Below, piece after piece: positions 50,866-59,984 of a stretch of 64,000 nucleotides of DNA. The notes under the pieces are model-generated. The model was not told where the DNA came from. It did not search any database and worked only from the letters and a program-made list of their open reading frames with translations. A program made the position numbers and the translations under genes. The number at the start of each line of letters is the position of its first letter. Positions within the stretch are counted from its first letter, which is position 1. Source of the DNA: GCA-2687025 sp964473525 (lineage in GTDB: Bacteria; Poribacteria; WGA-4E; GCA-2687025). The DNA lies in assembly GCA_964473525.1 (NCBI GenBank), contig CAYYPK010000020.1, positions 61,610 through 125,609 on the forward strand, given 5' to 3'.

Positions 50866-52037
50866 ACCGCATCTGCGCCGCGCTGGCCGTGGCGACTCTC
50901 GCGACGTTGACTGTAGCCGCGCGCGCGCAGGACGACGTCGCTCCCTCCGACCGACCGTTCGTAAAGGGCGGCGTCGGCGACAAGCCGTTTATCACGCGCG
51001 CCGGGAAGACGTCGTTGGGTGGCTATACCGAGGCGCACTTCCGGTACGAGCGTGAGGAGGGCGTCACCGACGAGGTCACGTTCGTGCCCAAGCGAGTCAA
51101 CCTCTTCACGTTCACGCCGGTAGGCGACCGCGTGCGTGTTGTGTCGGAGATCGAGTTCGAGGAAGGTGGCGAAGAGGTCGTCATTGAGCTGGCCGCCGTG
51201 GACCTGGACGTAGACATGTCGGGCGCCCTCAGCTTCCGCGCCGGTATGCTGCTGTCGCCGGTGGGCAGATTCAACCTCGCCCACGACAGTCCCGCGAACG
51301 AGCTTACGGATCGGCCTCTCGTGTCGACCGAGCTGGTGGGAGTTGCGCTTAGTGAGCCGGGGATGGGCTTCTTCGGCGCCATCTACCCGTCGCCGACCTC
51401 GCGCGTCACGTACGAGCTGTACGCGGTGAACGGCTTCAACGACGGCGTGCTTGTCGGAGCCGAGGAGGGCACGAGGCTACCCGCAGGCAAAGGGACCATC
51501 GAGGACAACAACACAACGCCCTCGGTCGTCGGACGCGTGGCGTACAGTCCAGGGGTTTCGCTCGAGGTCGGGGCGTCAGGCCACTACGGGGCGTACAACG
51601 CCAGCACCGTCGAGGGGTTGGACATCGACGAGAGTCGCAACGTAGGGCTGTACGTGCTCGACATTGAGGCCAGCCTTGGCCGCGCGACGCTCCGCGGGGA
51701 GTACGCCGCCGCCAAGGTCGACATTCCAGCAGGCTTCGCCGACCTCTACGCCGAGAACCAGCAGGGATACTACGCGGAGGCGGTGCTGCCGTTCGGCGCC
51801 GGCGCGACCGATGCCATGCCGGACGCCTCCTTTGCGGCGATCGCCCGCTACGGCGCGGTGGACTTCAACAGGGACGCCGATGGCGACTCGGTGGGCCGCT
51901 TCACGGTTGGGGTCAACTTCCGCCCGCACCCGGACACGGCGTACAAGCTGGACTACCAGCGCACGCGCGAACGCGACGGCTTCAACAACAAGGCTGACTC
52001 CGCCGCGATCCTGTTCAGCGTGGCGTCGTATTTCTAG
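50862..52037 (+). CDS. Outer-membrane porin
   Basis: A protein of 391 aa from a GTG overlapping the Rieske stop (GTGA). The signal peptide is NRICAALAVATLATLTVAARA. The mature N-terminus has the strand motif SLGGYTEAHFRYER of a porin family related to phosphate-selective porins, then VSEIEFEEGGEEVVIELAAVDLDV, FRAGMLLSPVGRFNLAHDSPANELTDRPLVSTELVG and many amphipathic strands. The last residues are LFSVASYF, with the C-terminal Phe of BAM substrates. It should form a trimeric channel. Coupling with a dihaem and a Rieske protein suggests passage of a redox-active or metal-containing solute, which is inference. Confidence 0.88.
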   Translation: MNRICAALAVATLATLTVAARAQDDVAPSDRPFVKGGVGDKPFITRAGKTSLGGYTEAHFRYEREEGVTDEVTFVPKRVNLFTFTPVGDRVRVVSEIEFEEGGEEVVIELAAVDLDVDMSGALSFRAGMLLSPVGRFNLAHDSPANELTDRPLVSTELVGVALSEPGMGFFGAIYPSPTSRVTYELYAVNGFNDGVLVGAEEGTRLPAGKGTIEDNNTTPSVVGRVAYSPGVSLEVGASGHYGAYNASTVEGLDIDESRNVGLYVLDIEASLGRATLRGEYAAAKVDIPAGFADLYAENQQGYYAEAVLPFGAGATDAMPDASFAAIARYGAVDFNRDADGDSVGRFTVGVNFRPHPDTAYKLDYQRTRERDGFNNKADSAAILFSVASYF

Positions 52038-52900
52038 GCAGAGAGGCGCCCGACAAGGACGCCTACGTTGGCTTCGGAGTCGATCACAGGGCGTATCTTG
52101 CCCTCACGCGACGTGAGTAGCGTTGCCACTCCTGGCCCGTGCCCGGCTACGTAGCTGTCGCTATGCACAATCACGCCGACCGACACGGCTCCCGTGTAGT
52201 AGATGCGGCCGTACGTGTGGTCAGCGTCCAGGATCGCGACGAAGTCGCCCAGCTTCAGGTCGTCTAGCCCGTGCTCGTCGACCACATCGCGGCTGAACAT
52301 CTGGATGTCGTAGTCGCCGCGGACCGTAGTGTTCGCCCCTAGACCCGAGCCCATCACCTTCGCAGGCACGGTGTGCGTTACCGGGACGGCGAGGGTGTCG
52401 CCATCGGCTTCGATGCCCCAGCAGTCCAGCAGGCGAGGGTCGAGGCTTCGTACCGCGACGTGCGGGAAGTGCGGCAGCTCAAGCCCTTGTCCGAACGACT
52501 TCACGAGTATCCTGTCGCCGGGCAGCAACTCGTCCAGCACCTCGTCGGGGAACTCGATCATGACGTGTTCGATGCCGCCGTGCGTGCCTACGACGTATCC
52601 CTCGCCGCCCTTGGCCTCGCCGCTCACCACCGTCGCCACGTTGCCCACGCACGCAAGCGTGTTGTAGGCGCCGTTGTCGCCACTGTCCGCCGATCGCGTA
52701 GACGCCGCGGGCTCGAGGTGGTCGCCCTTCCACCCGCACGCGGGAGAGCCGACGCGCACGTTGTACGTGATGCCGCCGGTTCCTGGGACAACATGGACAG
52801 CGCCATCCTGCCCGACGCGGTAGACCGACCCGCCGACCTTTGGGTGGGAGACTTCCCCGACGACGGACACCATGGCGAGTTGGTCGATGTTGGTGTTCAC
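52034..52900 (-). CDS. DUF4438 family protein
   Basis: A protein of 288 aa from a GTG at 52900, with GGAG 6 nt upstream; the frame stays open far upstream only as antisense to the next gene. It matches the DUF4438 pattern: MVSVVGEVSHPKVGGSVYRVGQDG, VVPGTGGITYNVRVGSPACGWKGDHLEP, NGAYNTLACVGNVATVVSGEAKGGEG, VGTHGGIEHVMIEFPD, and DFVAILDADHTYGRIYYTGAVSVGVIVHSDSY. The family is found in Thermotogae, Poribacteria and related groups and is functionally undefined. The conserved GTGGI, GWKGDH and His/Asp-rich segments suggest a binding or catalytic site. It converges on the porin with a 4-nt overlap. Confidence 0.85.
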   Translation of the reverse strand: MNTNIDQLAMVSVVGEVSHPKVGGSVYRVGQDGAVHVVPGTGGITYNVRVGSPACGWKGDHLEPAASTRSADSGDNGAYNTLACVGNVATVVSGEAKGGEGYVVGTHGGIEHVMIEFPDEVLDELLPGDRILVKSFGQGLELPHFPHVAVRSLDPRLLDCWGIEADGDTLAVPVTHTVPAKVMGSGLGANTTVRGDYDIQMFSRDVVDEHGLDDLKLGDFVAILDADHTYGRIYYTGAVSVGVIVHSDSYVAGHGPGVATLLTSREGKIRPVIDSEANVGVLVGRLSA

Positions 52901-52953
52901 GGCAGCTCCATTCTGCTGGGCGCGATGTGACGCGGACGCAGAATAGCACAGAT

Positions 52954-52982
52954 GCGGCGCGCCCGGTCGAGGGACGCGCCGC
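52954..52982 (-). terminator. GC-rich stem-loop downstream of the repeat surface protein gene
   Basis: GCGGCGCG (52954-52961) pairs perfectly with CGCGCCGC (52975-52982) around a 13-nt loop. It lies 35 bp past the stop of the minus-strand gene ending at 53017. No T-run follows, so it is at best an atypical terminator. Confidence 0.35.
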
Positions 52983-53016
52983 GCCACAACGGCAAGTGGC
53001 GAACAGCCTCTGGCGG

Positions 53017-56000
53017 CTACTTGTGCACCACCATCCGCCGTCGGTCGACCAGACCTTCCGCCCGGAGTTCGTACACGTAGACGCCGCTGGCCACCGGCTC
53101 TCCCACTGCGTTTCGGCCATCCCAATAGGCAGCGTCTGAACGCCCACGGTATTTGCCCACGCCGAGCTCGCCGAGGTCGATCCGTCGCACGTGCCGCCCG
53201 CGCGCGTCGTACACGTGGACGGAGACGTGGGCCTCGGTGGCGAGGTCGAAGGGAATCCAGGTCTCTGGGTTGAACGGATTCGGGTAGTTGGGCAGTAGGG
53301 CGAACGCGGAGGGGCGCAGCTCCCGTAGGAGGCGCCCCAGTCCAGCTATTCCGTGCCGGTACACCGGGGATCCGTCGTCCGCGCGGCGCGCCTCCCACAG
53401 CCACCGTTCGACCAGAGCCCCAGGGCTGACACGGCCCAGCGGCGGCGCCGGCGCGGTGTCCGCGCGCACGGCGTCGATGGCTCGCATGTCGCCGATGCCC
53501 AGCCACCCATCGCCGTCGAGATCGGCGCGCGGATACGCCGCGGCTTGCTGCCCCAGCGACCCCGCGACTGCGAGGATGTCCGCAATACTGACGACGCCGT
53601 CCATGTCCAGATCCTCGGGCGCGAACAGAGCCATCGGCGACGCGAGCCCCGCCATGGGGATCCCGAACGCGAACCGCCACGGGCCGCCGTTGTCCGCAGT
53701 GACTTGTATCGCCGCCGCGATCTCGTGAGGCGTTGCGTCTGCCGCGATGTCGACAACGAAGCCCTTGTTGTTCCGCTTTTCCGCTGTCGGCCAGTTCCCA
53801 TGCGCCACGGCGCCGGTGACAACCGTCACGTCTGGGTCATCGATGACAAGCGTCGCGACGACGTTCTCTGCCACCGGGCCCAGATTCGTGAGGCGCATGC
53901 GTGGGTGGACGCGTTCACCGGGACTGACCTGGTGGTCTCCATTCCCGCCCGGCTCGGGGTCGGACACCCAGGACCAGTTCCCGCCCGGCTCGGGTGCGAA
54001 CATCCAGGAAAACGCGCCCGTCGAGGCAAGCCTCAGGGCGTCCACGAACCGTGGCGAACCCACCCCGATGGGGATTGCCATTGAGAATTGCCATGGTCCG
54101 CCGTTGTCCGCCGTCACGTCCACGACGAGCGTGGTATCGTGCGGCTCCGCGTCGGCGGCGACGGTCAGTTGGATGCCGCTGTTGTTCCGCGCCTCGCCCA
54201 CGGGCCAGTCGGCGTGTGTCACCTCAGTGGGACGCAGACTCACGTCAGCGTCGTCTGTGGACAGTCGCACACGGACGTTGCGCGCGCCTGCGACGCCGGT
54301 GTTAAGCAGACGGATGCGCGGATGAACCGTCTCTCCAGGACTCACTTGACCGTCTCTGTCGCCCCAGGGCTCGGGATCGAACACCCAGGTTCTTCGCATG
54401 ACGAATTCCGCTGGCAGTAGGACGATCGGGAACGTGTACGAGAACTGCCATGGCCCACCGTTATCGGCGGTCACGTCCACGACCACGGAGACGTCACGCG
54501 CCGTGGCGTCGCTCCCAATGTCCAGAGCCAACGCCGGGCTGTTGTCCGCGGCGCCAACGGCCCACGCTGCGCGCGCCGTCGAGCCCACCACCACGGTGAC
54601 ATCGGGATCGCTGATCGACAGAGCGACCTGCACGTTCTGGGCGGCCGCCTCGCCGACGTTCTTTAGCCGGACGCGTGGCCGGACGCGCTCCCCGGGGTTT
54701 GCCTGACCGTCCTTGTTTCCGCCAGGAGTCGGGTCGAACAGCCAGGCGCTCCTCCGCACGAAGTCGGGCCGAGGCACGACGATCGGGAACGAACCGGTGA
54801 ACTGCCATGGCCCACCGTTGTCCGCGGTGACGTCGAAGACCATCGCGACCGTGTGGTCGGCCGCGTCGGGCGCAATGTCGAGCGCGAACCCCGCGCTGTT
54901 GAGCGCGACGCCCTCGTCCCAGGTCGCGTGGGCCACCGTGCCGTTAACCACGGTCACGTCGGGATCACTGACTGAGAGCGCTATCTGCACGTTCGTGGCG
55001 GCGCCCGGCCCGCTGTTGCGAAGACGTACTCGCGGCTGGATGCGCTCGCCTGGGTTGGCTTGACGATTGCGATTGCCCCCCGGTTCCGGGTCGAACACCC
55101 ACACGGCGCGTCGCGTGAATTTCAGCTCTGGAATCACGATGGGGATCACGAACGTGAACTGCCACGGCCCGGCGCCGTCGGCCGTCACGTGGACGTCGAC
55201 GGTGACGTCGTGTGGAGCGGCGGCCGGCGCGATAGCCAGCTGAAGCCCCGTGCTATTCAGGGCGGAGGCGGCCGGCCACGTCGCGTGCGCCACTTCGCCG
55301 GTTACGACCGTCACATCTGGGTCGTCGACCGCCAGTGCCACGCGTACGTTCGTCGCCGCTCGGCCGAGGTTCCTTAGCCGGACGCGGGGCGCAATCACCT
55401 CACCAGGATTGGCTACGCCGTCCCGATGCACGCCCGGGATTGGGTCGAATACCCAGTGGTTCCGCATCACGAATTCCGGGGGCCGGGTCACGATGGGGAT
55501 TACGACCGTGTCGTCCCAGCTATCGAAGTAGTCCTCTTCTTCTTCCTCGTCGCCCAGATCCCAGAAGACGTGGGGGCCGGTCGCCACGGTCACATCAATG
55601 GAGACGTCGCGCGGCGTCGCGTCCGGCGAGATGAGGAGAACATGTCCGGTGCTGTTCCGCACGGCGCCCTCTGTCCACGTCGAGTACGTGATGCCCGTGC
55701 GGACGACAGTCACATGGGGATCCCTGGACGACAGAGACACCGTGACGTCCTCGGCGTTCCCCGGCCCGTCGTGACGCAAGCGCACGCCCACGAGCACCCT
55801 CTCGCCGGGGCTCGCCTGTCGGTCGCCGTTCGCGCCGGGCGCCGGGTCGAACACCCACGCGTTGCGCGTCGCGAAGCGCCGCGGCACGACCTCCGTGCGG
55901 TTCTCGGCCTCTCCGTGGTTGTTGTTCTCGTCCGACTCCGGTACGGAATCGTGGGCGTCTACCAAAGCTCCGATGTACCCCAGTCCGTTAGGGATGTACG

Positions 56001-56292
56001 GCGCCAGGATCGTACAGAGGAGTGTCCGCGTTTCATCCTCGCCAAGGTAGGGCGTGTCGGTGAGCGTGTAGAGTACGCGGTCGTCGGGGCCCAGGATCTG
56101 TACTGTGTAACCGCCCCGTGCGGTCTGGGCGCCCCAATTGTGGATCGTGACCGAGATATCCATGGGCCCGCCCAGAGCTACTGCGGCGGGCGCGTCGACC
56201 CAGTCGACCGTGAGGTCTGCCGGGGATGCCGCGAACGATGCCGTGGCGCACGACCACGCAACCAGGCAGAACGCTGCTGTCTTCGCTGCCAT
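53017..56292 (-). CDS. Large secreted repeat protein with CARDB/DUF11-like repeats, dockerin-like segment and FlgD/sorting-type C-terminus
   Basis: A protein of 1091 aa with a signal peptide (residues 1-22). Residues 23-140 are a CARDB-type beta domain (VDAPAAVALGGPMDISVTIHN, DSVPESDENNNHGE). Residues 145-893 contain six repeats of about 118-134 aa, each starting W-V/L/M-F-D/A-P-x-P and containing N/SPGE, RVRLRN, DPDVTVV and VTADNGGPWQF segments. Residues 894-945 are dockerin-like, with two DxDxDG loops (DLDMDGVVSIADIL and DLDGDGWLGIGDM). The C-terminus has NYPNPFNPETWIPFDL (about 1003-1018) and a FlgD-like strand domain (YWDGRNAVGEPVASGVYVYEL). It is probably displayed on or released from the cell surface. 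No catalytic domain is seen. Confidence 0.88.
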   Translation of the reverse strand: MAAKTAAFCLVAWSCATASFAASPADLTVDWVDAPAAVALGGPMDISVTIHNWGAQTARGGYTVQILGPDDRVLYTLTDTPYLGEDETRTLLCTILAPYIPNGLGYIGALVDAHDSVPESDENNNHGEAENRTEVVPRRFATRNAWVFDPAPGANGDRQASPGERVLVGVRLRHDGPGNAEDVTVSLSSRDPHVTVVRTGITYSTWTEGAVRNSTGHVLLISPDATPRDVSIDVTVATGPHVFWDLGDEEEEEDYFDSWDDTVVIPIVTRPPEFVMRNHWVFDPIPGVHRDGVANPGEVIAPRVRLRNLGRAATNVRVALAVDDPDVTVVTGEVAHATWPAASALNSTGLQLAIAPAAAPHDVTVDVHVTADGAGPWQFTFVIPIVIPELKFTRRAVWVFDPEPGGNRNRQANPGERIQPRVRLRNSGPGAATNVQIALSVSDPDVTVVNGTVAHATWDEGVALNSAGFALDIAPDAADHTVAMVFDVTADNGGPWQFTGSFPIVVPRPDFVRRSAWLFDPTPGGNKDGQANPGERVRPRVRLKNVGEAAAQNVQVALSISDPDVTVVVGSTARAAWAVGAADNSPALALDIGSDATARDVSVVVDVTADNGGPWQFSYTFPIVLLPAEFVMRRTWVFDPEPWGDRDGQVSPGETVHPRIRLLNTGVAGARNVRVRLSTDDADVSLRPTEVTHADWPVGEARNNSGIQLTVAADAEPHDTTLVVDVTADNGGPWQFSMAIPIGVGSPRFVDALRLASTGAFSWMFAPEPGGNWSWVSDPEPGGNGDHQVSPGERVHPRMRLTNLGPVAENVVATLVIDDPDVTVVTGAVAHGNWPTAEKRNNKGFVVDIAADATPHEIAAAIQVTADNGGPWRFAFGIPMAGLASPMALFAPEDLDMDGVVSIADILAVAGSLGQQAAAYPRADLDGDGWLGIGDMRAIDAVRADTAPAPPLGRVSPGALVERWLWEARRADDGSPVYRHGIAGLGRLLRELRPSAFALLPNYPNPFNPETWIPFDLATEAHVSVHVYDARGRHVRRIDLGELGVGKYRGRSDAAYWDGRNAVGEPVASGVYVYELRAEGLVDRRRMVVHK
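53614..55860 (-). repeat. Six tandem coding repeats of about 355-400 bp in the surface protein
   Basis: Repeat units start at protein residues about 145, 279, 397, 516, 635 and 762. Their first and most conserved residues read W-x-F-D-P followed by PGGN/PGE motifs. Unit 1 has an acidic insertion (DLGDEEEEEDYFDSWDD). Unit 6 has a local 36-bp duplication at 53942-53994. The middle units are the most similar to each other. Confidence 0.8.
53942..53994 (-). repeat. 36-bp-period microduplication inside repeat 6
   Basis: TTCCCGCCCGGCTCGGG occurs at 53942-53958 and again at 53978-53994. It encodes two copies of PEPGGN 12 residues apart (FAPEPGGNWSWV then SDPEPGGNGDHQ). It is a recent slippage-type duplication limited to the last repeat unit. 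Confidence 0.75.
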
Positions 56293-56581
56293 CGTCTCCG
56301 TCCTTCCCGCGGGCCTAGCCGTGAACGCCCGCGCACGTCCGGCCGCCGCCGCGTGCTGGCGGCCTCAACATGGCCGCTCTCGGAGCGGCCCAGTCCCGTG
56401 CCGTAAGCTGCGGCCTGGGGCGCGCGCCGCCCCAGCATACCCGCCTGCGACGGATCAGGCCTCGCACCTCCGCCGCGGTCTTCCTTGTGGACTCGATGTG
56501 TTCTGGGGGCGCCGGTGCATCCGCCGCATGGTAAGATCGGGTAAGCCGCCACGCAGGGGCATGCAATGAATAGGTGGGACA

Positions 56582-57904
56582 ATGGCCGACAAGCTGACGA
56601 ACATGCCGATGAGGCTTCCTGACGACCTGACGCTCCGGTTCGCGACCGAAGCAGACGCGGAAGCCCTGGGAGCGTTCAACTCGGAGCACCACGACGATAA
56701 CAAGGAATACACCGTCGTCGGCCGCAGTGTCCAGGGCCTCGTAGAGGGCAGGCATCCGGGAATCAGCGCCGCCGACTTCACGGTCGTCGAGCACGCGCCC
56801 ACCGGACGCATCGTGTCGTCCATGTGCCTGCTGTCGCAGACGTGGACGTACGCTGGCGTCCCATTCGCGTTCGGCCAACCGGAGTTCGTAGCGACGGCGA
56901 AGGAATACCGACGCCGCGGGCTCGTGCGCCAGCAGTTCGACGTGATCCACGCCCTGAGCGCCGCGCGTGGCGAGCTCATGCAGGGCATTACGGGCATCCC
57001 GTGGTACTACTCGCAATTCGGGTACGACATGGCGCTGCGCCTTGGCGGCGCCCGGCCTATCCACCGCATTCACCTTCGCGAGGCCGTGAAGGAGCCATCC
57101 TGCAAGCTGAGGCCGCTCGCCCCCGACGACGAGTCGTTCGTCCGGGCCCTGCACGTACAGGGCGCCGGTCGCCAACCGTTTGGGGTTGAGCGCTCCGACG
57201 AGTTGTGGCGGTACGAGTTCGCCTGCGGGCGCGAACGGGGCTTCGCCGCGTCCGAATGGCACATCATCGAGACGCCCGTTGGCGAGCGGCTTGGGTATCT
57301 GGCGCACAGCGCGTGGCTGGAGTGGCCATGGCTGAACGTGACCCAGCTCGAGCTGTCGCCGGAGGCGTGCTACCTGAACGTCATGCCGAGCCTGCTGCGG
57401 GATCTCATCGTCCACGCGCAGGACATGGTCGAGACGGACCTGCACCCGGTGAAGGACGTCGAGGGTGTGCATCTCGGCCTGGGCGAGCAGCACCCGGCGT
57501 ATGCGGGCGTCACAGCCAAGAAGACGCGCGAGGAGGGCGCGTACGCGTGGTACGTGCGCGTGCCTGATCTCGTCGCGTTCCTGCGGCATGTCCGCGCCGG
57601 CCTCGAGCGGAACCTCATCGACTCGCCGGCCCAGGGGTACACAGGCGAACTGGGCATCAGCTTCTACCGCGGCGGCGTGCGAATCACCCTGGCGCGCGGG
57701 ACCATCACGGGCATTGAGGAGTGGAACTCCGAAGACGCGCGCATCCGGTTCCCGCGGGAGCAGTTCACGCACCTGCTCTGCGGCCGGCGGCGGTGCGCCG
57801 AGCTCTCGGAGATGTTCGCTGACGTATCGACGCCCCATCCAGAAGCCGTGGTGTTGGACGCCCTCTTCCCACCATTCACCGGCTCCGTCTGGCAGGCCAT
57901 CTAG
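56582..57904 (+). CDS. Eis-like GNAT-family N-acetyltransferase
   Basis: A protein of 440 aa from the ATG at 56582, preceded by AGGTGGG. The N-terminal GNAT domain has RFATEADAEALGAFNSEHHDDN and the acetyl-CoA loop PEFVATAKEYRRRGLVRQQFDVIH. A second GNAT-like domain (KLRPLAPDDESFVRALH) follows, then a C-terminal SCP2-like segment (GITLARGTITGIEEW-type, ending FPREQFTHLLCGRRRCAELSEMF). This three-part plan is that of Eis enhanced-intracellular-survival acetyltransferases, which modify multiple amines. The natural substrate is unknown. It is divergent from the repeat protein gene and upstream of the MacA-like gene. Confidence 0.85.
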   Translation: MADKLTNMPMRLPDDLTLRFATEADAEALGAFNSEHHDDNKEYTVVGRSVQGLVEGRHPGISAADFTVVEHAPTGRIVSSMCLLSQTWTYAGVPFAFGQPEFVATAKEYRRRGLVRQQFDVIHALSAARGELMQGITGIPWYYSQFGYDMALRLGGARPIHRIHLREAVKEPSCKLRPLAPDDESFVRALHVQGAGRQPFGVERSDELWRYEFACGRERGFAASEWHIIETPVGERLGYLAHSAWLEWPWLNVTQLELSPEACYLNVMPSLLRDLIVHAQDMVETDLHPVKDVEGVHLGLGEQHPAYAGVTAKKTREEGAYAWYVRVPDLVAFLRHVRAGLERNLIDSPAQGYTGELGISFYRGGVRITLARGTITGIEEWNSEDARIRFPREQFTHLLCGRRRCAELSEMFADVSTPHPEAVVLDALFPPFTGSVWQAI

Positions 57905-58015
57905 CCAGCGTTGACGCCAGGCGCCTCGCTCGCGTGGCCCCCGTCTGTGCAGCCGTCGGTCTTCGCGTTATACTCCCGCGAGCAGGCGAGTTGTACCCCA
58001 CGGCAGGGCAAGGCA

Positions 58016-59980
58016 ATGCGGATCCCCAACATGCGGACGGCGCAGTTCGCGCGCGGCGCCATCAAGGTAGCGGTGGTGGCGGCGCTCGCGGTCGCAGCGG
58101 TCGTCTACGGCCGCCCCGCGCTGACGAAGTATCTCGACAAGGACGCCGATGACGGCCCAGAGATGCACGTCCAGATCGAGAAGGTGCAGCGCGGCATGTT
58201 CCTCGCGCGCATCGGCGAGCGCGGCGACCTCGAGGCGCTCGAGGAAGTGGAGATCAAGTCCGACGTCGCGGGCGTCGTCAGCGAGCTGTACGTCGAGGAC
58301 GGTCAGGAGGTGGCCGAAGGCGACGACCTCTTCCGTATCGACGACGAGTACATCGCCCAACGGCTGAAGGCGTCGCAGGCGGAATACGACGTGGCGCAGG
58401 GGAACGTCGAGCAAGCGCGGATCAACGCCAGCCTCGAGATGCAGCGCATCGAGAGCGGCATCGAGATGGCGCGCAAGTCCCACGAGCTCGCCGAAGCCAA
58501 CCTGGTCTCGCTCAAGTCGCTCGGTGACCAGCAGGTAATGCAGCTCGAGTCCGTCGTACGCCGCCTCGAGAGCGACAGCATGGACTCCAGAACGACCGAC
58601 GTCGAGCGCGCCGCCCTCACGCTCGCGAAGGCCCGCCTCGTCGTTGGAACGACACGCACCAGCCTCAGCCTCGCCGAGTCCGAGGTCACGCGGTCGGCCC
58701 GATTGCTGGAACAGGAATACGTCTCGAATTCCCAGCACGAGACGCTGCTTGCCAGGCAGACCCAGGCGCACGCCGCGCACGAGGCGGCGCTCGCTGACGA
58801 GACGCTCGCAACGCTGAACCAGGAGGCGGCACGGCGCGGGCTGACGCAGTTGGCCGCCGAAATCGCCGACAACCGTCAGGCGTTGGCGAACTTGCGCGAC
58901 ACGACGGCAGCACAGCAGCAGGAGGGTGCGCTGCAGGTAGCGCAGCGGGCAGCGGAGCTCGCCGACCAGCGCGCGTCCGTTGAGGATCAGAAGCGGCGCG
59001 GCGAAATCGCCATAGCGACCGCGCAGAAGTATATGGAGCGCTCCGGCGCGGATTTGAGCCGTCTGCGGCAGGAGCTTGGATGGACCCTGAAGCGCGCGCC
59101 ACGGCCGGGAACGGTGACGGCCTCAGTGATTGAGGTCGGGCAGGCGGTGCAGTCCGGTCGGTCCGAGTGGGGCGGCGGCGGCCCGGTGATGAAGATATCG
59201 GATCTCTCGAAGCTGGTTGCCAGAACGTACGTGAACGAGATCGAGATCCGCAAGGTTAGCCTCGGCGTTCGCGCGGAGATCAACGTCAGCGCCTTCCGGG
59301 ATCGCACGTACGACGGCGAGGTGCACAAGATCGCACCCACGGCGACGATGCGGGACAACATCCGCTCCTTCGAGGTTGAGGTGCTGCTCACCAACGCGTC
59401 CGAGGAACTCCGGCCACAGATGACGGCGGACGTGGACATCATCGTCACCGAGCGTGACGATGTACTCCAGATGCCCATCGCCGCGCTCATCGAGAAGGAA
59501 GTAACCGCCGTCTACGCCCAGGCGCCGAAGGAACGGCTGGGCGAATTCGCCGTCGGCGCGCGTCTCACCGTGCGCTACGCGGGCGATGAGACCGGCCATC
59601 CCGCCCTGGTCGATCGCATCTCCGACGACGAACGCCACCACGACGACCGTATCATCCACGAGGTCCGAGTCGTCGTGGACGACAACCCCGACGCGCTACA
59701 GTGGGGGCCGACGACTCCGATGACTCTGGAGATCGAGGGAGGCGCGACGCTCACGGACGTCATGTGCGACGTGCGCAAGGACCGTGACCCGTACGCGCTG
59801 CGCATCGTGGGCAGCGGCCCATTGCCCGAGGATCACGCGCTCATCGAGACGGAGGAAGTCCGGCTCACGATTGGTGAACGGAACGAATACTCCATCGAAA
59901 TCCTAGGGGGACTCCAGGACGGCGACAGCGTCCGCGTGCCGGAGCTCAGCCGACGCGACCTATTCATGTGGGACGAGTAG
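58016..59980 (+). CDS. HlyD/MacA-type periplasmic adaptor with long coiled coil
   Basis: A protein of 654 aa from the ATG at 58016. One N-terminal span (AIKVAVVAALAVAAVVYG) anchors it. The lipoyl half-motifs RGDLEALEEVEIKSDVAGVVSELYVEDGQEVAEGD and TLKRAPRPGTVTASVIEVGQAV bracket a predicted coiled coil of roughly 280 residues (about 120-360). Beta-barrel and membrane-proximal domains follow (KISDLSKLVARTYVNEIEIRKVSLGVRAEINV, LQMPIAALIEKEVTAVYA), then an unusual 110-residue tail. It is much longer than MacA (about 370 aa) because of the coiled coil and tail. It lies 4 bp upstream of two MacB-type permeases. A TATACT at 57969-57974 is a possible -10. Confidence 0.88.
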   Translation: MRIPNMRTAQFARGAIKVAVVAALAVAAVVYGRPALTKYLDKDADDGPEMHVQIEKVQRGMFLARIGERGDLEALEEVEIKSDVAGVVSELYVEDGQEVAEGDDLFRIDDEYIAQRLKASQAEYDVAQGNVEQARINASLEMQRIESGIEMARKSHELAEANLVSLKSLGDQQVMQLESVVRRLESDSMDSRTTDVERAALTLAKARLVVGTTRTSLSLAESEVTRSARLLEQEYVSNSQHETLLARQTQAHAAHEAALADETLATLNQEAARRGLTQLAAEIADNRQALANLRDTTAAQQQEGALQVAQRAAELADQRASVEDQKRRGEIAIATAQKYMERSGADLSRLRQELGWTLKRAPRPGTVTASVIEVGQAVQSGRSEWGGGGPVMKISDLSKLVARTYVNEIEIRKVSLGVRAEINVSAFRDRTYDGEVHKIAPTATMRDNIRSFEVEVLLTNASEELRPQMTADVDIIVTERDDVLQMPIAALIEKEVTAVYAQAPKERLGEFAVGARLTVRYAGDETGHPALVDRISDDERHHDDRIIHEVRVVVDDNPDALQWGPTTPMTLEIEGGATLTDVMCDVRKDRDPYALRIVGSGPLPEDHALIETEEVRLTIGERNEYSIEILGGLQDGDSVRVPELSRRDLFMWDE

Positions 59981-59984
59981 GCGT

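Noticed and set aside
53614..55860. CRISPR or non-coding satellite array
   Set aside because: The 355-400 bp periodicity is in frame, diverged at the DNA level, and encodes conserved protein repeat motifs.
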